Assembly: GCA_045532055.1 (NCBI GenBank)
Contig: JAZSFF010000021.1
Coordinates: 1-15,913, forward strand
Source: SIG440 sp045532055
GTDB taxonomy: Bacteria; Bacillota; Clostridia; Monoglobales; Monoglobaceae
Direction of reading: 5' to 3'
Length of the DNA: 15,913 bases
In this document: positions 1 through 7,227 of the stretch, piece by piece
How the letters are laid out: every line of letters begins with the position of its first letter
Position numbering within the stretch: the first letter of the stretch is position 1
Notes under the pieces: generated by a model
Databases searched by the model: none
Seen by the model: only the letters and a program-made list of their open reading frames with translations
Told to the model about the DNA's origin: nothing
Translations under genes and position numbers: made by a program

Positions 1-134
1 TTTGGTCCGTATATCCCATCAGGATTTACCAAAGGAATTTTGGATATGAATTTTGATATGTACCTGAGATAAGTCTGCAATTCATAAACATTTGCCCTAT
101 TGTCACGATGTGAAAAATACAAGGTATTAGCCAT
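1..134 (-). CDS. Peptidoglycan-binding domain protein, N-terminal fragment (runs off the window)
   Basis: The minus strand is open from an ATG at 134 to the window edge and encodes 44 residues beginning MANTLYFSHRDN. The stretch VYELQTYLRYIS, followed by a DGIYGP segment, matches the first helix and the DG-x-[FY]-G turn of PG_binding_1 repeats, and closely resembles the repeats of the gene just upstream. A GAGGAG ribosome binding site lies about 10 nt before the ATG. It lies directly after the stop codon of the 466-residue gene; the gap between the two genes is 19 bp, so they are probably co-transcribed and translated in tandem. No signal peptide is seen at the N-terminus. The function beyond peptidoglycan binding cannot be judged because most of the gene lies outside the window. 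Confidence 0.75.
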   Translation of the reverse strand, partial: MANTLYFSHRDNRANVYELQTYLRYISKFISKIPLVNPDGIYGP

Positions 135-153
135 CTTACATCCGCTCCTCTCA

Positions 154-1554
154 TTATTGCTCCCTTACCACATATCCGGGATACTGTCCCGGGGTCTTGA
201 GTTCACCGTTTTTCAGGTCAAAATATGTGTCCTCAATTAGTTGCCATGCCCCCGGCCCTACAAATCCCTTTGGGGGAAGGCCTATATCTTCAAGGAAGGC
301 ATCAACTGCCATCTGAGTCTGCTCATCATATGTTCCCGTTACCTCAACATCCGGTACATTCGCATAAAACTGAGATATAAAGGAGAGTCTCTCCTGAATA
401 ACCCTTACCGCATCCCCTGTACTTCCTATTCTCAGCGGTGTTCCCGGATAAGGTGAATAGTCCTCAGCCAAAAACTGAGGAGGATAGCTCTGCAGTATTC
501 CCAGATAGGTGCTGTTCAAGGCATTCCATGTTGCCTCATCAACAATGCCCGTTTCCGGAAGTCCGTTTGCCCTTTGAAATGCCCTCACCGCATTTCCTGT
601 AGCGTCCCCGAAAATTCCGTCAATGGTCAACGTGGGAATATTGTTGTTGTATACAGCAATAACCGCCAAATAATATTGGAGAACACGAACAGGATTCCCC
701 GTGTCGCCAGGACGTATTTCAGTTACAAAATTTTTAGGCACATCGGCAAGCCTTATACCCTCAGAATTCAGTTCTGCAAGCCGTGCAACCGCCACAAAAA
801 TAGACTTTATTCTGTACCAGGTTGCCTTTCCTATTATTCCATCTACAGTGAGATTGAATATCTCCTGAAACTTTCTTACTGCATCCTCTGTTTCTATGCC
901 AAACACACCATCAACATTGGAAATCTTGGGAATCAAGGGATAATCCTTTGAAATCCTGTTGAGCTGTGTCTGTATGGTTCTTACCTCCTGCCCTGAACTG
1001 CCAAGTCTCAAAGCTGTCCCAGGATATGTCTCTGTCACATTTTGTATAGGTGCGTCTCTCACAAGTTCAATATCATCTCCATAATAATATGTCAATATAT
1101 CATAGGGACCCAATCCCTGATTGGCAAGGTCCACCGACCCCCATTGAGAAAGTCCGTTGCATGTCACCTCACGCCCGTCACAGAATGCCGCAAAAAGCGG
1201 CTCCAGATTTCCCTGCCTGCGTATATAATCGTTGAAAATTTCATCAACAATCAGGCTTACGTTCTCGAAAATATCTCTTCCCTTTACAAAGGACTGATCA
1301 TACGCAGTTGAATTGGTTATGTCAAAATCATATCCTCTGGACCTGTACCACTCGGTATAGACACGATTTAATGCATATGATATCTGAGCATATATATTGG
1401 CTCTAAGCGCGCTCTCCGGCCATGTGGGAAAAATTTCACTTGAGGCAACATTCTTTATGTAATCTGCAAAGCTTACTGTTACATTCTCTGCATTGGAATC
1501 GGGTGCTCCCAAATGTACGGTTATGTTCTGGGGTATATACGGAGTTCCTACCAC
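154..1554 (-). CDS. SpoIID/LytB-like domain protein with three C-terminal peptidoglycan-binding repeats
   Basis: This is a 466-residue protein with a GTG start at 1554; an in-frame TGA directly precedes it, so no earlier start is possible. Residues about 30-165 resemble the SpoIID/LytB amidase-enhancer fold. YIKNVASSEIFPTWP followed by SALRANIYAQISYAL corresponds to the family segment around the catalytic glutamate of SpoIID (here probably E40), and CNGLSQWGS with a later ILTYYYG matches the conserved C-terminal end of that domain. Two cysteines near 124 and 132 could be metal ligands. Three PG_binding_1 repeats follow, at about 178-265, 275-357 and 370-450, each with a DG-x-[FY]-G-like turn and an AV-x-x-FQ-like helix. 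SpoIID proteins are lytic transglycosylases that cut denuded glycan strands during engulfment. No signal peptide or membrane anchor is visible, which is odd for a wall enzyme and may point to a role inside the mother cell, at the cortex or coat. The domain assignment is fairly secure; the sporulation role is inferred. Confidence 0.72.
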   Translation of the reverse strand: MVGTPYIPQNITVHLGAPDSNAENVTVSFADYIKNVASSEIFPTWPESALRANIYAQISYALNRVYTEWYRSRGYDFDITNSTAYDQSFVKGRDIFENVSLIVDEIFNDYIRRQGNLEPLFAAFCDGREVTCNGLSQWGSVDLANQGLGPYDILTYYYGDDIELVRDAPIQNVTETYPGTALRLGSSGQEVRTIQTQLNRISKDYPLIPKISNVDGVFGIETEDAVRKFQEIFNLTVDGIIGKATWYRIKSIFVAVARLAELNSEGIRLADVPKNFVTEIRPGDTGNPVRVLQYYLAVIAVYNNNIPTLTIDGIFGDATGNAVRAFQRANGLPETGIVDEATWNALNSTYLGILQSYPPQFLAEDYSPYPGTPLRIGSTGDAVRVIQERLSFISQFYANVPDVEVTGTYDEQTQMAVDAFLEDIGLPPKGFVGPGAWQLIEDTYFDLKNGELKTPGQYPGYVVREQ

Positions 1555-1576
1555 TCAATCCACCAACCTTTCATTC

Positions 1577-1984
1577 TTACTCATTTTCAAAGGGTTCTTC
1601 CTCCACAACTGTTACCACTTTGCCACTTTCCTCATCCTCCATCAGGGGCATCATGAATATAGGCTGAATAGCCTTCTGCCCCTCAAATATAGGAACATTT
1701 ACATTTTCCATTGTATAATATCCCGGATAATCCACCCTTATATTATACTTATAGTATCTCACACCACCATCAGGTGTCAGTGAATTCTCTGCCGGCGGTG
1801 CAGGGACATTTATAACCTCTGTTTTTCCGCCCCGGTCTGTTTTAAGAATTCTCACCAGTTCCTCAACCCCCTGGGTAGGCCTTGTGATAATCACATTTGC
1901 ATCCGCAATGGGCACTGCCTGATCTGCAGTATAAACCTGGACAACTATAGAACCCATTCCACTTCCTACCATATTTTCAGCCAC
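1577..1984 (-). CDS. Small carboxypeptidase-regulatory/transthyretin-like domain protein
   Basis: This is a 135-residue protein. The start chosen is GTG at 1984 because AAGGAG (1993-1998) lies 8 nt upstream; the longer TTG start at 2002 would place the ribosome binding site inside the gene. Residues about 10-105 look like one beta-sandwich domain: GSIVVQVYTADQAVPIADANV resembles the opening of CarboxypepD_reg-like or Cna-B-like domains, and the later segment ending in YPGYYTMENV resembles their closing strand. The tail is very acidic (EDEESGK, EEEPFENE). There is no signal peptide and no LPXTG motif. It precedes the SpoIID/peptidoglycan-binding gene by 22 bp and is probably the first gene of that operon. 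The biochemical role is unknown; a structural or adaptor role in a surface or spore layer is only a guess. Confidence 0.6.
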   Translation of the reverse strand: MAENMVGSGMGSIVVQVYTADQAVPIADANVIITRPTQGVEELVRILKTDRGGKTEVINVPAPPAENSLTPDGGVRYYKYNIRVDYPGYYTMENVNVPIFEGQKAIQPIFMMPLMEDEESGKVVTVVEEEPFENE

Positions 1985-2020
1985 TTTAAACACTCCTTGC
2001 AACTTATTTTCTCACTAAAA

Positions 2021-2048
2021 CATTTTATGTAGAAATCATCTTTTTGTT
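2021..2048 (-). promoter_or_regulatory. Candidate sigma-K-like promoter for the SpoIID/peptidoglycan-binding operon
   Basis: Read on the minus strand, AAC at 2048-2046 is followed after 16 nt by CATAAAATG at 2029-2021. This is close to the sigma-K pattern (AC, 16-17 nt, CATAnnnTA) with one mismatch in the last two bases. It would start transcription about 30 nt before the GTG start at 1984, leaving room for the AAGGAG site. The match is short and could be chance, but it fits the cell-wall/spore character of the genes. Confidence 0.25.
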
Positions 2049-2064
2049 ACACAGGACATACATT
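2036..2064 (+). promoter_or_regulatory. Candidate sigma-E-like promoter for the DUF421-DUF4363 pair
   Basis: CATACATT at 2057-2064 is a full match to the sigma-E -10 pattern CATACAnT. The bases 14 nt upstream (TCATCTT, 2036-2042) match the -35 pattern only partly. Transcription would begin about 55 nt before the start codon at 2127. No convincing sigma-A promoter is visible in this gap. This is a weak prediction. Confidence 0.22.
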
Positions 2065-2126
2065 CCGTATTTTGGGGAAATACTAAAATTGTTTCCAACA
2101 TCAACGAGTATATGGGAGGTTTCCAA

Positions 2127-2825
2127 ATGCTTATAACTTTTATTCGTACAATCATAATGTACTTTTTCATGATATTGTCTCTCCGTATGCTGGGAAAACG
2201 CCAGATAGGCGAGCTTGAGCCATCTGAACTGGTGGTGACCATAGTAATATCCGAAGTGGCTGCACTACCTATTCAAGATACCTCCCAGCCCATTATAAAC
2301 AGTCTTATTGCAATTTCGTTGTTGCTTATACTTGAGGTCCTGCTCTCCTTTGGTGCATATAAAAACTTCACTATACGCAAAATCTTTTTTGGAACGCCCA
2401 GCGTCTTTTACGAAAAAGGTGCCATCAATCAACGAGAGATGAGCAAACAACGCTTCAACCTCAACGACCTTATGGAAACCGTCAGGAACACAGGTGCCAC
2501 CTCACTTTCAGAGGTTGATTATGTAATAATGGAAACAAACGGCAACGTAAGTGTTATTCCAAAGCCTGAATACAGTCCTGCAACACCTGCGGATTTGGAA
2601 ATCAAAAATACTGTCCCAAATTTTATCAGTTATGTGATTATTGACAACGGGCACATAAACAAAAACAACCTTTCCCGTTTGGGCTTCAATGAAGAATGGT
2701 TGAAAAAACAACTGAAAAACCACAAACTCTCAAAGGCATCCGAGGTCTTTTGCATGACTGCCGACAGAACAGGGGATGTTGTGCTGATTCCAACTGACAA
2801 AAGAAAGGACGGAAAAAACAAATGA
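2127..2825 (+). CDS. DUF421 (YetF/YrbG-like) membrane protein
   Basis: This is a 232-residue protein when started at ATG 2127, which has GGGAGGT 6 nt upstream; an in-frame ATG at 2112 lies upstream of that site and is unlikely. Three hydrophobic segments are visible at about residues 2-22, 33-50 and 57-77. The hallmark DUF421 stretch GKRQIGELEPSELVVTIVIS follows the first segment, and the cytoplasmic part contains FNLNDLMETVRNTGATSLSEVDYVIME-type sequence, split here only for description, followed by GNVSVIPKPE, typical of YetF-like C-terminal domains. The family is widespread in spore formers; relatives such as the 2Duf protein of some spoVA operons affect spore membrane properties. It overlaps the next gene by 4 bp, so the two are translationally coupled and probably function together. 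The family assignment is strong; the molecular function is not established. Confidence 0.88.
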   Translation: MLITFIRTIIMYFFMILSLRMLGKRQIGELEPSELVVTIVISEVAALPIQDTSQPIINSLIAISLLLILEVLLSFGAYKNFTIRKIFFGTPSVFYEKGAINQREMSKQRFNLNDLMETVRNTGATSLSEVDYVIMETNGNVSVIPKPEYSPATPADLEIKNTVPNFISYVIIDNGHINKNNLSRLGFNEEWLKKQLKNHKLSKASEVFCMTADRTGDVVLIPTDKRKDGKNK

Positions 2826-3202
2826 AAGCATTCTTAATATCTCTGGCTTTGCTGTTGGTAATCTGCCTATTTATCGGGATACACTCTTATATAATGTTTA
2901 ATCTTTCCAAAGATATAACAAAAAAATGCGAAGACGCAACCACCCTTGCCAACGACGAAGAATGGAACAAGGTTGTGGAACAAATTGACAAGATAGACAA
3001 GGCATGGAACAGTCGGCGTATGTGGGCATCTCTTACCATCTCGACCCACGAAATTGAACAACTTGAAATTTCACTTATGCAAAGCAGAGAGTTTGCAAGG
3101 CTTGGAGAAAAATCCGACTTCTTTGGCGAATTCACCATGTTCACCATGCTTGTTGACCACATTCCTCATCAGGAAGGCTTTCACATAGAGGAAATCTTAT
3201 AA
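2822..3202 (+). CDS. DUF4363-like membrane-anchored small protein
   Basis: This is a 126-residue protein starting in an ATGA overlap with the DUF421 gene. Residues 1 to about 27 form one hydrophobic segment, an uncleaved anchor or signal peptide. The rest is a hydrophilic, helix-rich region with a W-N-K-V-x-x-x-I-D-K-x-D-K-x-W pattern at about 48-62, typical of the clostridial DUF4363 proteins often found beside DUF421 genes. The order and overlap suggest a two-protein membrane module, with the helical part probably outside the cytoplasmic membrane. The family name is assigned from general resemblance, without a profile search. Function unknown. Confidence 0.7.
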   Translation: MKAFLISLALLLVICLFIGIHSYIMFNLSKDITKKCEDATTLANDEEWNKVVEQIDKIDKAWNSRRMWASLTISTHEIEQLEISLMQSREFARLGEKSDFFGEFTMFTMLVDHIPHQEGFHIEEIL

Positions 3203-3208
3203 AACAGA

Positions 3209-3243
3209 AAGAGCGGTTGCCGCACAATCTGGCAACCGCTCTT
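3209..3243. terminator. Bidirectional intrinsic terminator between DUF4363 and galT
   Basis: A perfect 13-bp stem pairs 3209-3221 with 3231-3243 (core AGAGCGGTTGCC / GGCAACCGCTCT) around a 9-nt loop. It lies 6 bp after the DUF4363 stop and 12 bp after the galT stop on the other strand. On the minus strand it is followed by a U-rich run (TTTCTGTTTT), so it should work best for the galKT transcript; the plus-strand side is followed by a weaker T-containing stretch. Confidence 0.88.
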
Positions 3244-3255
3244 CTCATATATTAA

Positions 3256-4752
3256 TCAAAAACGCAAGCAAAATTTTTTAAAGGCATCCATACCTTTTTC
3301 ATCCCGTTTGAATACACCTGCATCCTCCAGAACCTGTTCAAATACCGCTCCCACTTCTTCCTTAAGAATGTTCTCTGCGGTTTCCGCTGAAAACTCCGGA
3401 TGCATTGACAAAACCTTTTCTGCCCACTTTGCGTGATTTTTAAGTTTTTCGTCATTGGTCAGATCCTCGCCTTTAAGCATAGCCTCTTTCAGCAAATCAA
3501 GTTCTGTGGCAAGTCTTGAGGGCAAAATTGCAAGGCCCATAACCTCAATAAGTCCTATGTTTTCCTTTTTGATATTGTGAAGCGAGGGATTTGGATGAAA
3601 TATACCCAAAGGTCTGTCCTCAGATGTTCTGTTGTTCCTGAGCACCAGATCACATTCAAACACATCATCTATCTTCCTTGCAATAGGGGTGATGGTATTG
3701 TGCGGTGTGCCCTGTGTCTCACTGAAAATCCCAACACTCTCATCGGTATACTTTCGCCATGCAACCAGAATTTCGTCACATGCTTTCTCCAGCACATTGC
3801 GGTCTTTAGACGAAAGTCGTATAACCGACATAGGCCATTTAACTATTCCCGCTTTGACCTGTGGGAAATTTTTCATTTCAAAGCTGTATTCAACAGGTGC
3901 TTTCGCCATTGCAAATGTATAGCGTCCCCCTTGAAAATGTTCGTGGCTGAGTATTGACCCGCCAACTATGGGAAGGTCCGCATTGGAGCCTACAAAATAA
4001 TGAGGCAACATATCGATTATATCAAACAGCTTTCCAAAAACCTTAGCATCTATCTTCATTGGTACATGCTGGCCATTGAATACTATGCAATGCTCGTTGT
4101 AATAACCATATGGTGAATACTGTAAATACCATTCATTCCCCTGGATATTCATGGGTATGGGGATAAGATTCTGTCTCGCAGGATGACCGATTCTGCCCGC
4201 ATATCCCGTATTTTCCAGACAAAGCTGGCACTTGGGGTATGATGCACTTTTCTTTGCCCCCGCTGCCGCAATATCCCTGGGGTCTTTCTCCGGTTTGGAC
4301 AGATTAATGCTGATGTCCAACGTTCCATACTGTGTATCATATGTCCACACACGGTCCTTGGCAATACGCTCTGCCCTTACATAGTTAACTTTTTTATTCC
4401 AGTCATAATATGTATCAGTAGCATGTTGAGGAGATTTGTCATACTCGTTTTTAAAGTTCTTTATGATATCTCTGGGATATGACACAAAGTTGGACATGAT
4501 TTTGGTATCAAACAAATCTCTTGATTCATTTGTGCCTGATATCAAGCCACATTCTGCAGCATAATCCAGTATGCCGCTCAGTATCTTTTCAATAGACTCT
4601 TCTTTTGCAAAAGTCTCGTCTTCATCTGTCCATTCCTCAATACTAAGTGTTTCAAGAACACGATTTCTGACAAAAACTTTATCTTCTTTCTCAATAAGTC
4701 CTGTGTCAATACCATAATCAATCAGTTGTTTTATTAATGTCTGAATTCCCAT
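3256..4752 (-). CDS. galT: UTP--hexose-1-phosphate uridylyltransferase, Firmicutes type (GalT class 2)
   Basis: The enzyme transfers a uridylyl group to galactose-1-phosphate, giving UDP-galactose in the Leloir pathway. The start is taken as ATG 4752 (498 residues), because the longer frame to 4791 would overlap galK and begin inside its coding region; GTG 4758 is a close alternative. GAGGA and AGGG sequences lie just upstream. The length and sequence fit the roughly 490-510-residue Firmicutes class, which differs from the shorter E. coli enzyme. Around residue 260-275, SILSHEHFQGGRYTF contains the H-x-H catalytic motif of the class, and two cysteines in PKCQLCLENTGYAGRIGHPA are typical of the family. 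It follows galK by 16 bp and ends just before a strong terminator. galE and a galactose transporter are not in the window. Confidence 0.95.
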   Translation of the reverse strand: MGIQTLIKQLIDYGIDTGLIEKEDKVFVRNRVLETLSIEEWTDEDETFAKEESIEKILSGILDYAAECGLISGTNESRDLFDTKIMSNFVSYPRDIIKNFKNEYDKSPQHATDTYYDWNKKVNYVRAERIAKDRVWTYDTQYGTLDISINLSKPEKDPRDIAAAGAKKSASYPKCQLCLENTGYAGRIGHPARQNLIPIPMNIQGNEWYLQYSPYGYYNEHCIVFNGQHVPMKIDAKVFGKLFDIIDMLPHYFVGSNADLPIVGGSILSHEHFQGGRYTFAMAKAPVEYSFEMKNFPQVKAGIVKWPMSVIRLSSKDRNVLEKACDEILVAWRKYTDESVGIFSETQGTPHNTITPIARKIDDVFECDLVLRNNRTSEDRPLGIFHPNPSLHNIKKENIGLIEVMGLAILPSRLATELDLLKEAMLKGEDLTNDEKLKNHAKWAEKVLSMHPEFSAETAENILKEEVGAVFEQVLEDAGVFKRDEKGMDAFKKFCLRF

Positions 4753-4768
4753 TTTCACCCTATCCTCT

Positions 4769-6067
4769 TTAATTATTTTCACAATATTCAATAAATGAAA
4801 TTCCCCCTGCAGGGCGGATTTTCATCAGTCTGCAGCTTCCGTCACCAAAAAGTTTGTCCATTGCTGTTTTGTACTCTTCTGCCATACTTTGAGGAACAAA
4901 ACTCTGCATTGTCCCGGCAAAGCCGCCTCCGTGAACTCTCTCTGCTCCCACATTGCCAAGAATGTTGCGACTGACAGCAAGTGCCAAAGGTATTGCCTGC
5001 TCTGTGGGTTTTTTGTTGGAATAGAGGTTTTGCAAAAGTTTTGCTGAGGACTCCCCTGATTCTCTCACAAGTTTTAAGAAGTTCTCTATGTTCCCTTTTT
5101 TGAGTGACTCAAATTCTTCCTTTGCACGTCTGTTGTCACCGAAGAAATGCATGGCACGTAGACACGCACGGTCAGAACTCTCTTTTCTTATATTATGTAT
5201 CTCATTAACAAACTTCTCTTCATCCACTTCCCTCAGGACATCCTTGCCAAAATAATTTGCAACCTGTCTCATTTCAGTAGTTATGGCAACATAGTCATCT
5301 GTAAGGTCCGCATGGCTGCCCTTTGTATCTGTAATAAACAGGGCATATCCTGCTTTATCAAAATCAAAAGCACAGCTTTCAATCACAGGGTTTTGTGGGT
5401 CACAGAAATCAATGGATACAAAACCGCCAACCGAGCTTACCATCTGGTCCATAAGTCCGCTCTTTTTACCAAAGTACACATTTTCTGCAAACTGGCCAAT
5501 TTTTGCGATTTCAACTGCACCAAGTCCACCGTTATTGTAATACTTGTCAATTACAGTACCCACAAGCGTCTCAAACGCTGCTGAGGACGAAATACCACTG
5601 CCCCCCAGAACATCCGATGTTGCATACATGTCAAATCCATCAACCGTTATACCAAACTCCTTGAATTTGGCAGCCACACCTCTTATAATAGCAGCGCTTC
5701 CCACTTCCTCTGGATGGATTCCAAGATTGTCTGTTTCAACACTTATCTCTTTATATCCCTCAGACAGTACCCTGATAACACCTTTATTATGGAAAGCAAC
5801 AACCCCTATAATATCCACATCTACCGCCGCCGCCAAGACACATCCATGCTGATGGTCGGTATGGTTGCCGCCAATTTCCGTTCTTCCCGGTGCAGAAAAG
5901 ACATAAATTTCATCGTTGCCCGGATACGTTTGTTCAAACTTCTCCACTGCTGCCTTATACCTTTCCTTCTGTCTGTCCAACGCTGCCTTGTCCCCACCGT
6001 ACAGTTTTCTGAACCCGTTGTCAAATGCACCATTTTCCAGCCTATCTAAGAAATCTGCTTTTTGCAT
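4769..6067 (-). CDS. galK: Galactokinase
   Basis: Galactokinase phosphorylates galactose at C1 with ATP, the entry step of the Leloir pathway. The start is ATG 6067 (432 residues) because AAGGAGG lies 9 nt upstream; an ATG 27 bp earlier lies upstream of that site. The galactokinase signature is at residues about 61-75 (GRTEIGGNHTDHQHG), a Firmicutes variant of GRxNxxGEHTDY. The GHMP-kinase ATP-binding motif LGGSGISSSAAFE follows at about 155-167, with a C-terminal glycine-rich HGGGFAGT segment near 380. The gene is the first of a galK-galT operon transcribed away from an AraC-type regulator. No strong -35/-10 pair is visible in front of it, which would fit an activator-dependent promoter. Confidence 0.95.
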   Translation of the reverse strand: MQKADFLDRLENGAFDNGFRKLYGGDKAALDRQKERYKAAVEKFEQTYPGNDEIYVFSAPGRTEIGGNHTDHQHGCVLAAAVDVDIIGVVAFHNKGVIRVLSEGYKEISVETDNLGIHPEEVGSAAIIRGVAAKFKEFGITVDGFDMYATSDVLGGSGISSSAAFETLVGTVIDKYYNNGGLGAVEIAKIGQFAENVYFGKKSGLMDQMVSSVGGFVSIDFCDPQNPVIESCAFDFDKAGYALFITDTKGSHADLTDDYVAITTEMRQVANYFGKDVLREVDEEKFVNEIHNIRKESSDRACLRAMHFFGDNRRAKEEFESLKKGNIENFLKLVRESGESSAKLLQNLYSNKKPTEQAIPLALAVSRNILGNVGAERVHGGGFAGTMQSFVPQSMAEEYKTAMDKLFGDGSCRLMKIRPAGGISFIEYCENN

Positions 6068-6158
6068 AATTTGTATCCTCCTTAATTGCCGCAAAGGTCA
6101 ATTAAATTATTTCTTATTATAAATTATATCTCTTGCAATTTGCCCATACCATATCTAT

Positions 6159-6208
6159 AATAGTACAAAATATGCACAAAATTATACTATTTTTATCCCT
6201 ATACTATT
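6159..6208. repeat. Repeated TACTATT boxes in the galK/araC divergent region, candidate operator
   Basis: TATACTATT occurs twice in direct orientation at 6183-6191 and 6200-6208, with a 17-bp period. An inverted copy of TACTATT (AATAGTA on the plus strand) lies at 6159-6165. The second direct copy abuts the -35 of the araC promoter, and the cluster lies 55-85 bp upstream of possible galK -10 boxes (TATAAT on the minus strand at 6128-6123 or 6121-6116). AraC-family proteins usually bind direct repeats of AT-rich half-sites, so this is a plausible operator. The region is very AT-rich and chance repeats are likely there. Confidence 0.3.
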
Positions 6209-6235
6209 GCATAATATAAAATGTTGAGTTATAAT
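6207..6235 (+). promoter_or_regulatory. Sigma-A-type promoter of the AraC regulator gene
   Basis: TTGCAT (6207-6212) and TATAAT (6230-6235) are separated by exactly 17 nt, predicting a start near 6242 and a leader of about 60 nt. A 10-bp palindrome, GAAAGCTTTC (6242-6251), lies at the predicted start; it lacks the CG centre of a standard cre site. The remaining part of the 6068-6304 gap is AT-rich and shows no gene. Confidence 0.6.
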
Positions 6236-6304
6236 AATTTAGAAAGCTTTCACACTGGTTATATTTAAATCATATGCATTTTTTTATATAAGGAGGATAT
6301 GAAA

Positions 6305-7150
6305 TTGTATACAAACGCAGCATATTTGGACAATTCGCTTGCTGACACAGCAGATTTCAGCCGTCCGTTGGTTGTTAAAAGCTGCGGGAACTATCGTTTT
6401 ATAAGCCGTTCACCGCAACCCACATATCGTCCAAACGGCAGAAGCGATTATCAACTTTTGTACATTGCCTCCGGTCAGGCACACTTTTTCTTTGACGGTG
6501 AAGAAAAGGCCCTTTCGGCAGGGCATATTGTCCTCTACCGTCCTGGCGAACTTCAAAATTATACTTATTACGCAAAGGATATGCCTGAAGTTTTCTGGAT
6601 TCACTTTACAGGCTATGATGTTGAAAACATCCTCAAGAGATACAACCTTGATTCAAGCCTATTTTTCACCGGTGCATCCATGGAATTCAACCGGCTTTTT
6701 ATCCGAATTATCAATGAACTCCGCTCCTCGGAACACGACTTTCAAGATCTTTTAGCACTGCTTCTTCAAAACATCTTTCTTCTTGCTGACAGATATATAA
6801 CCCAGGGGCATGGTTACAGCAACAATATAAAAAAGGAGATTGACCTTGCAATACACTATTTTAACGAAAACTTTTCTTCTCAGATAAGTATCGATGACTA
6901 TGCCAGGTCCCGCCACATAAGCCCCTGCTGGTTTATACGAAGCTTTAAAAAATACATTGGCACCACACCTATGCAGTATATTTTGTCCATACGGATTTCC
7001 AATGCACGTTTTTTCCTGGAGAATACAGATGACAGTATTTCAGAAATATCGTCAATGGTAGGTTATGACAATTCTTTGTACTTCAGCAGAATATTCAAAA
7101 AACAAATCGGGCTCTCCCCGCAAAACTACCGCAAAAACCACAAATTTTAG
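6305..7150 (+). CDS. AraC-family transcriptional regulator (cupin sensor plus two HTH motifs)
   Basis: This protein of about 281 residues probably controls the divergent galKT operon. AGGAGG at 6291-6296 is only 2 nt from an ATG at 6299 but 8 nt from the in-frame TTG at 6305, so TTG is the likelier start. The N-terminal part (residues about 20-110) reads as an AraC-type cupin sensor: DYQLLYIASGQAHFFFDGE and AGHIVLYRPGELQNYTYY are characteristic. The last 100 residues hold two helix-turn-helix motifs, near ISIDDYARSRHISPCWFIRSF and ISEISSMVGYDNSLYFSRIFK (each shown only in part in this family's standard form), ending in the usual SPQNYRK. The ligand is unknown; galactose or a galactoside is inferred only from the neighbouring genes. 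Confidence 0.92.
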   Translation: MYTNAAYLDNSLADTADFSRPLVVKSCGNYRFISRSPQPTYRPNGRSDYQLLYIASGQAHFFFDGEEKALSAGHIVLYRPGELQNYTYYAKDMPEVFWIHFTGYDVENILKRYNLDSSLFFTGASMEFNRLFIRIINELRSSEHDFQDLLALLLQNIFLLADRYITQGHGYSNNIKKEIDLAIHYFNENFSSQISIDDYARSRHISPCWFIRSFKKYIGTTPMQYILSIRISNARFFLENTDDSISEISSMVGYDNSLYFSRIFKKQIGLSPQNYRKNHKF

Positions 7151-7167
7151 TTTTTCAAAAAAAACTC

Positions 7168-7196
7168 TTGATTTTTTAACTTTTGTGTGCTATAAT
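7168..7196 (+). promoter_or_regulatory. Promoter of the aromatic amino acid operon
   Basis: TTGATT (7168-7173) and TATAAT (7191-7196) are separated by 17 nt, a very good sigma-A promoter, with a predicted start near 7203. It begins only 18 bp after the stop of the AraC gene and lies 284 bp upstream of aroF, leaving a transcribed leader of about 250 nt that holds the leader peptide and attenuator. Confidence 0.8.
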
Positions 7197-7227
7197 ATCT
7201 GCAAATGACCGAAAGGGTATGTGAATT

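Noticed and set aside
5195..5584. Long plus-strand open frames inside galK and galT (for example 5195-5584 and 3577-3957)
   Set aside because: They are antisense shadows of conserved genes, without ribosome binding sites or recognisable protein features.
6242..6251. GAAAGCTTTC as a CcpA cre site
   Set aside because: The palindrome is only 10 bp, lacks the central CG and the outer TG/CA bases of cre consensus on both sides.
7149..7173. AGTTTTT / AAAAACT hairpin as terminator of the AraC gene
   Set aside because: The 7-bp stem is nearly all A-U and begins in the last two bases of the araC stop codon; it overlaps the -35 of the aro promoter and is too weak to call with confidence.
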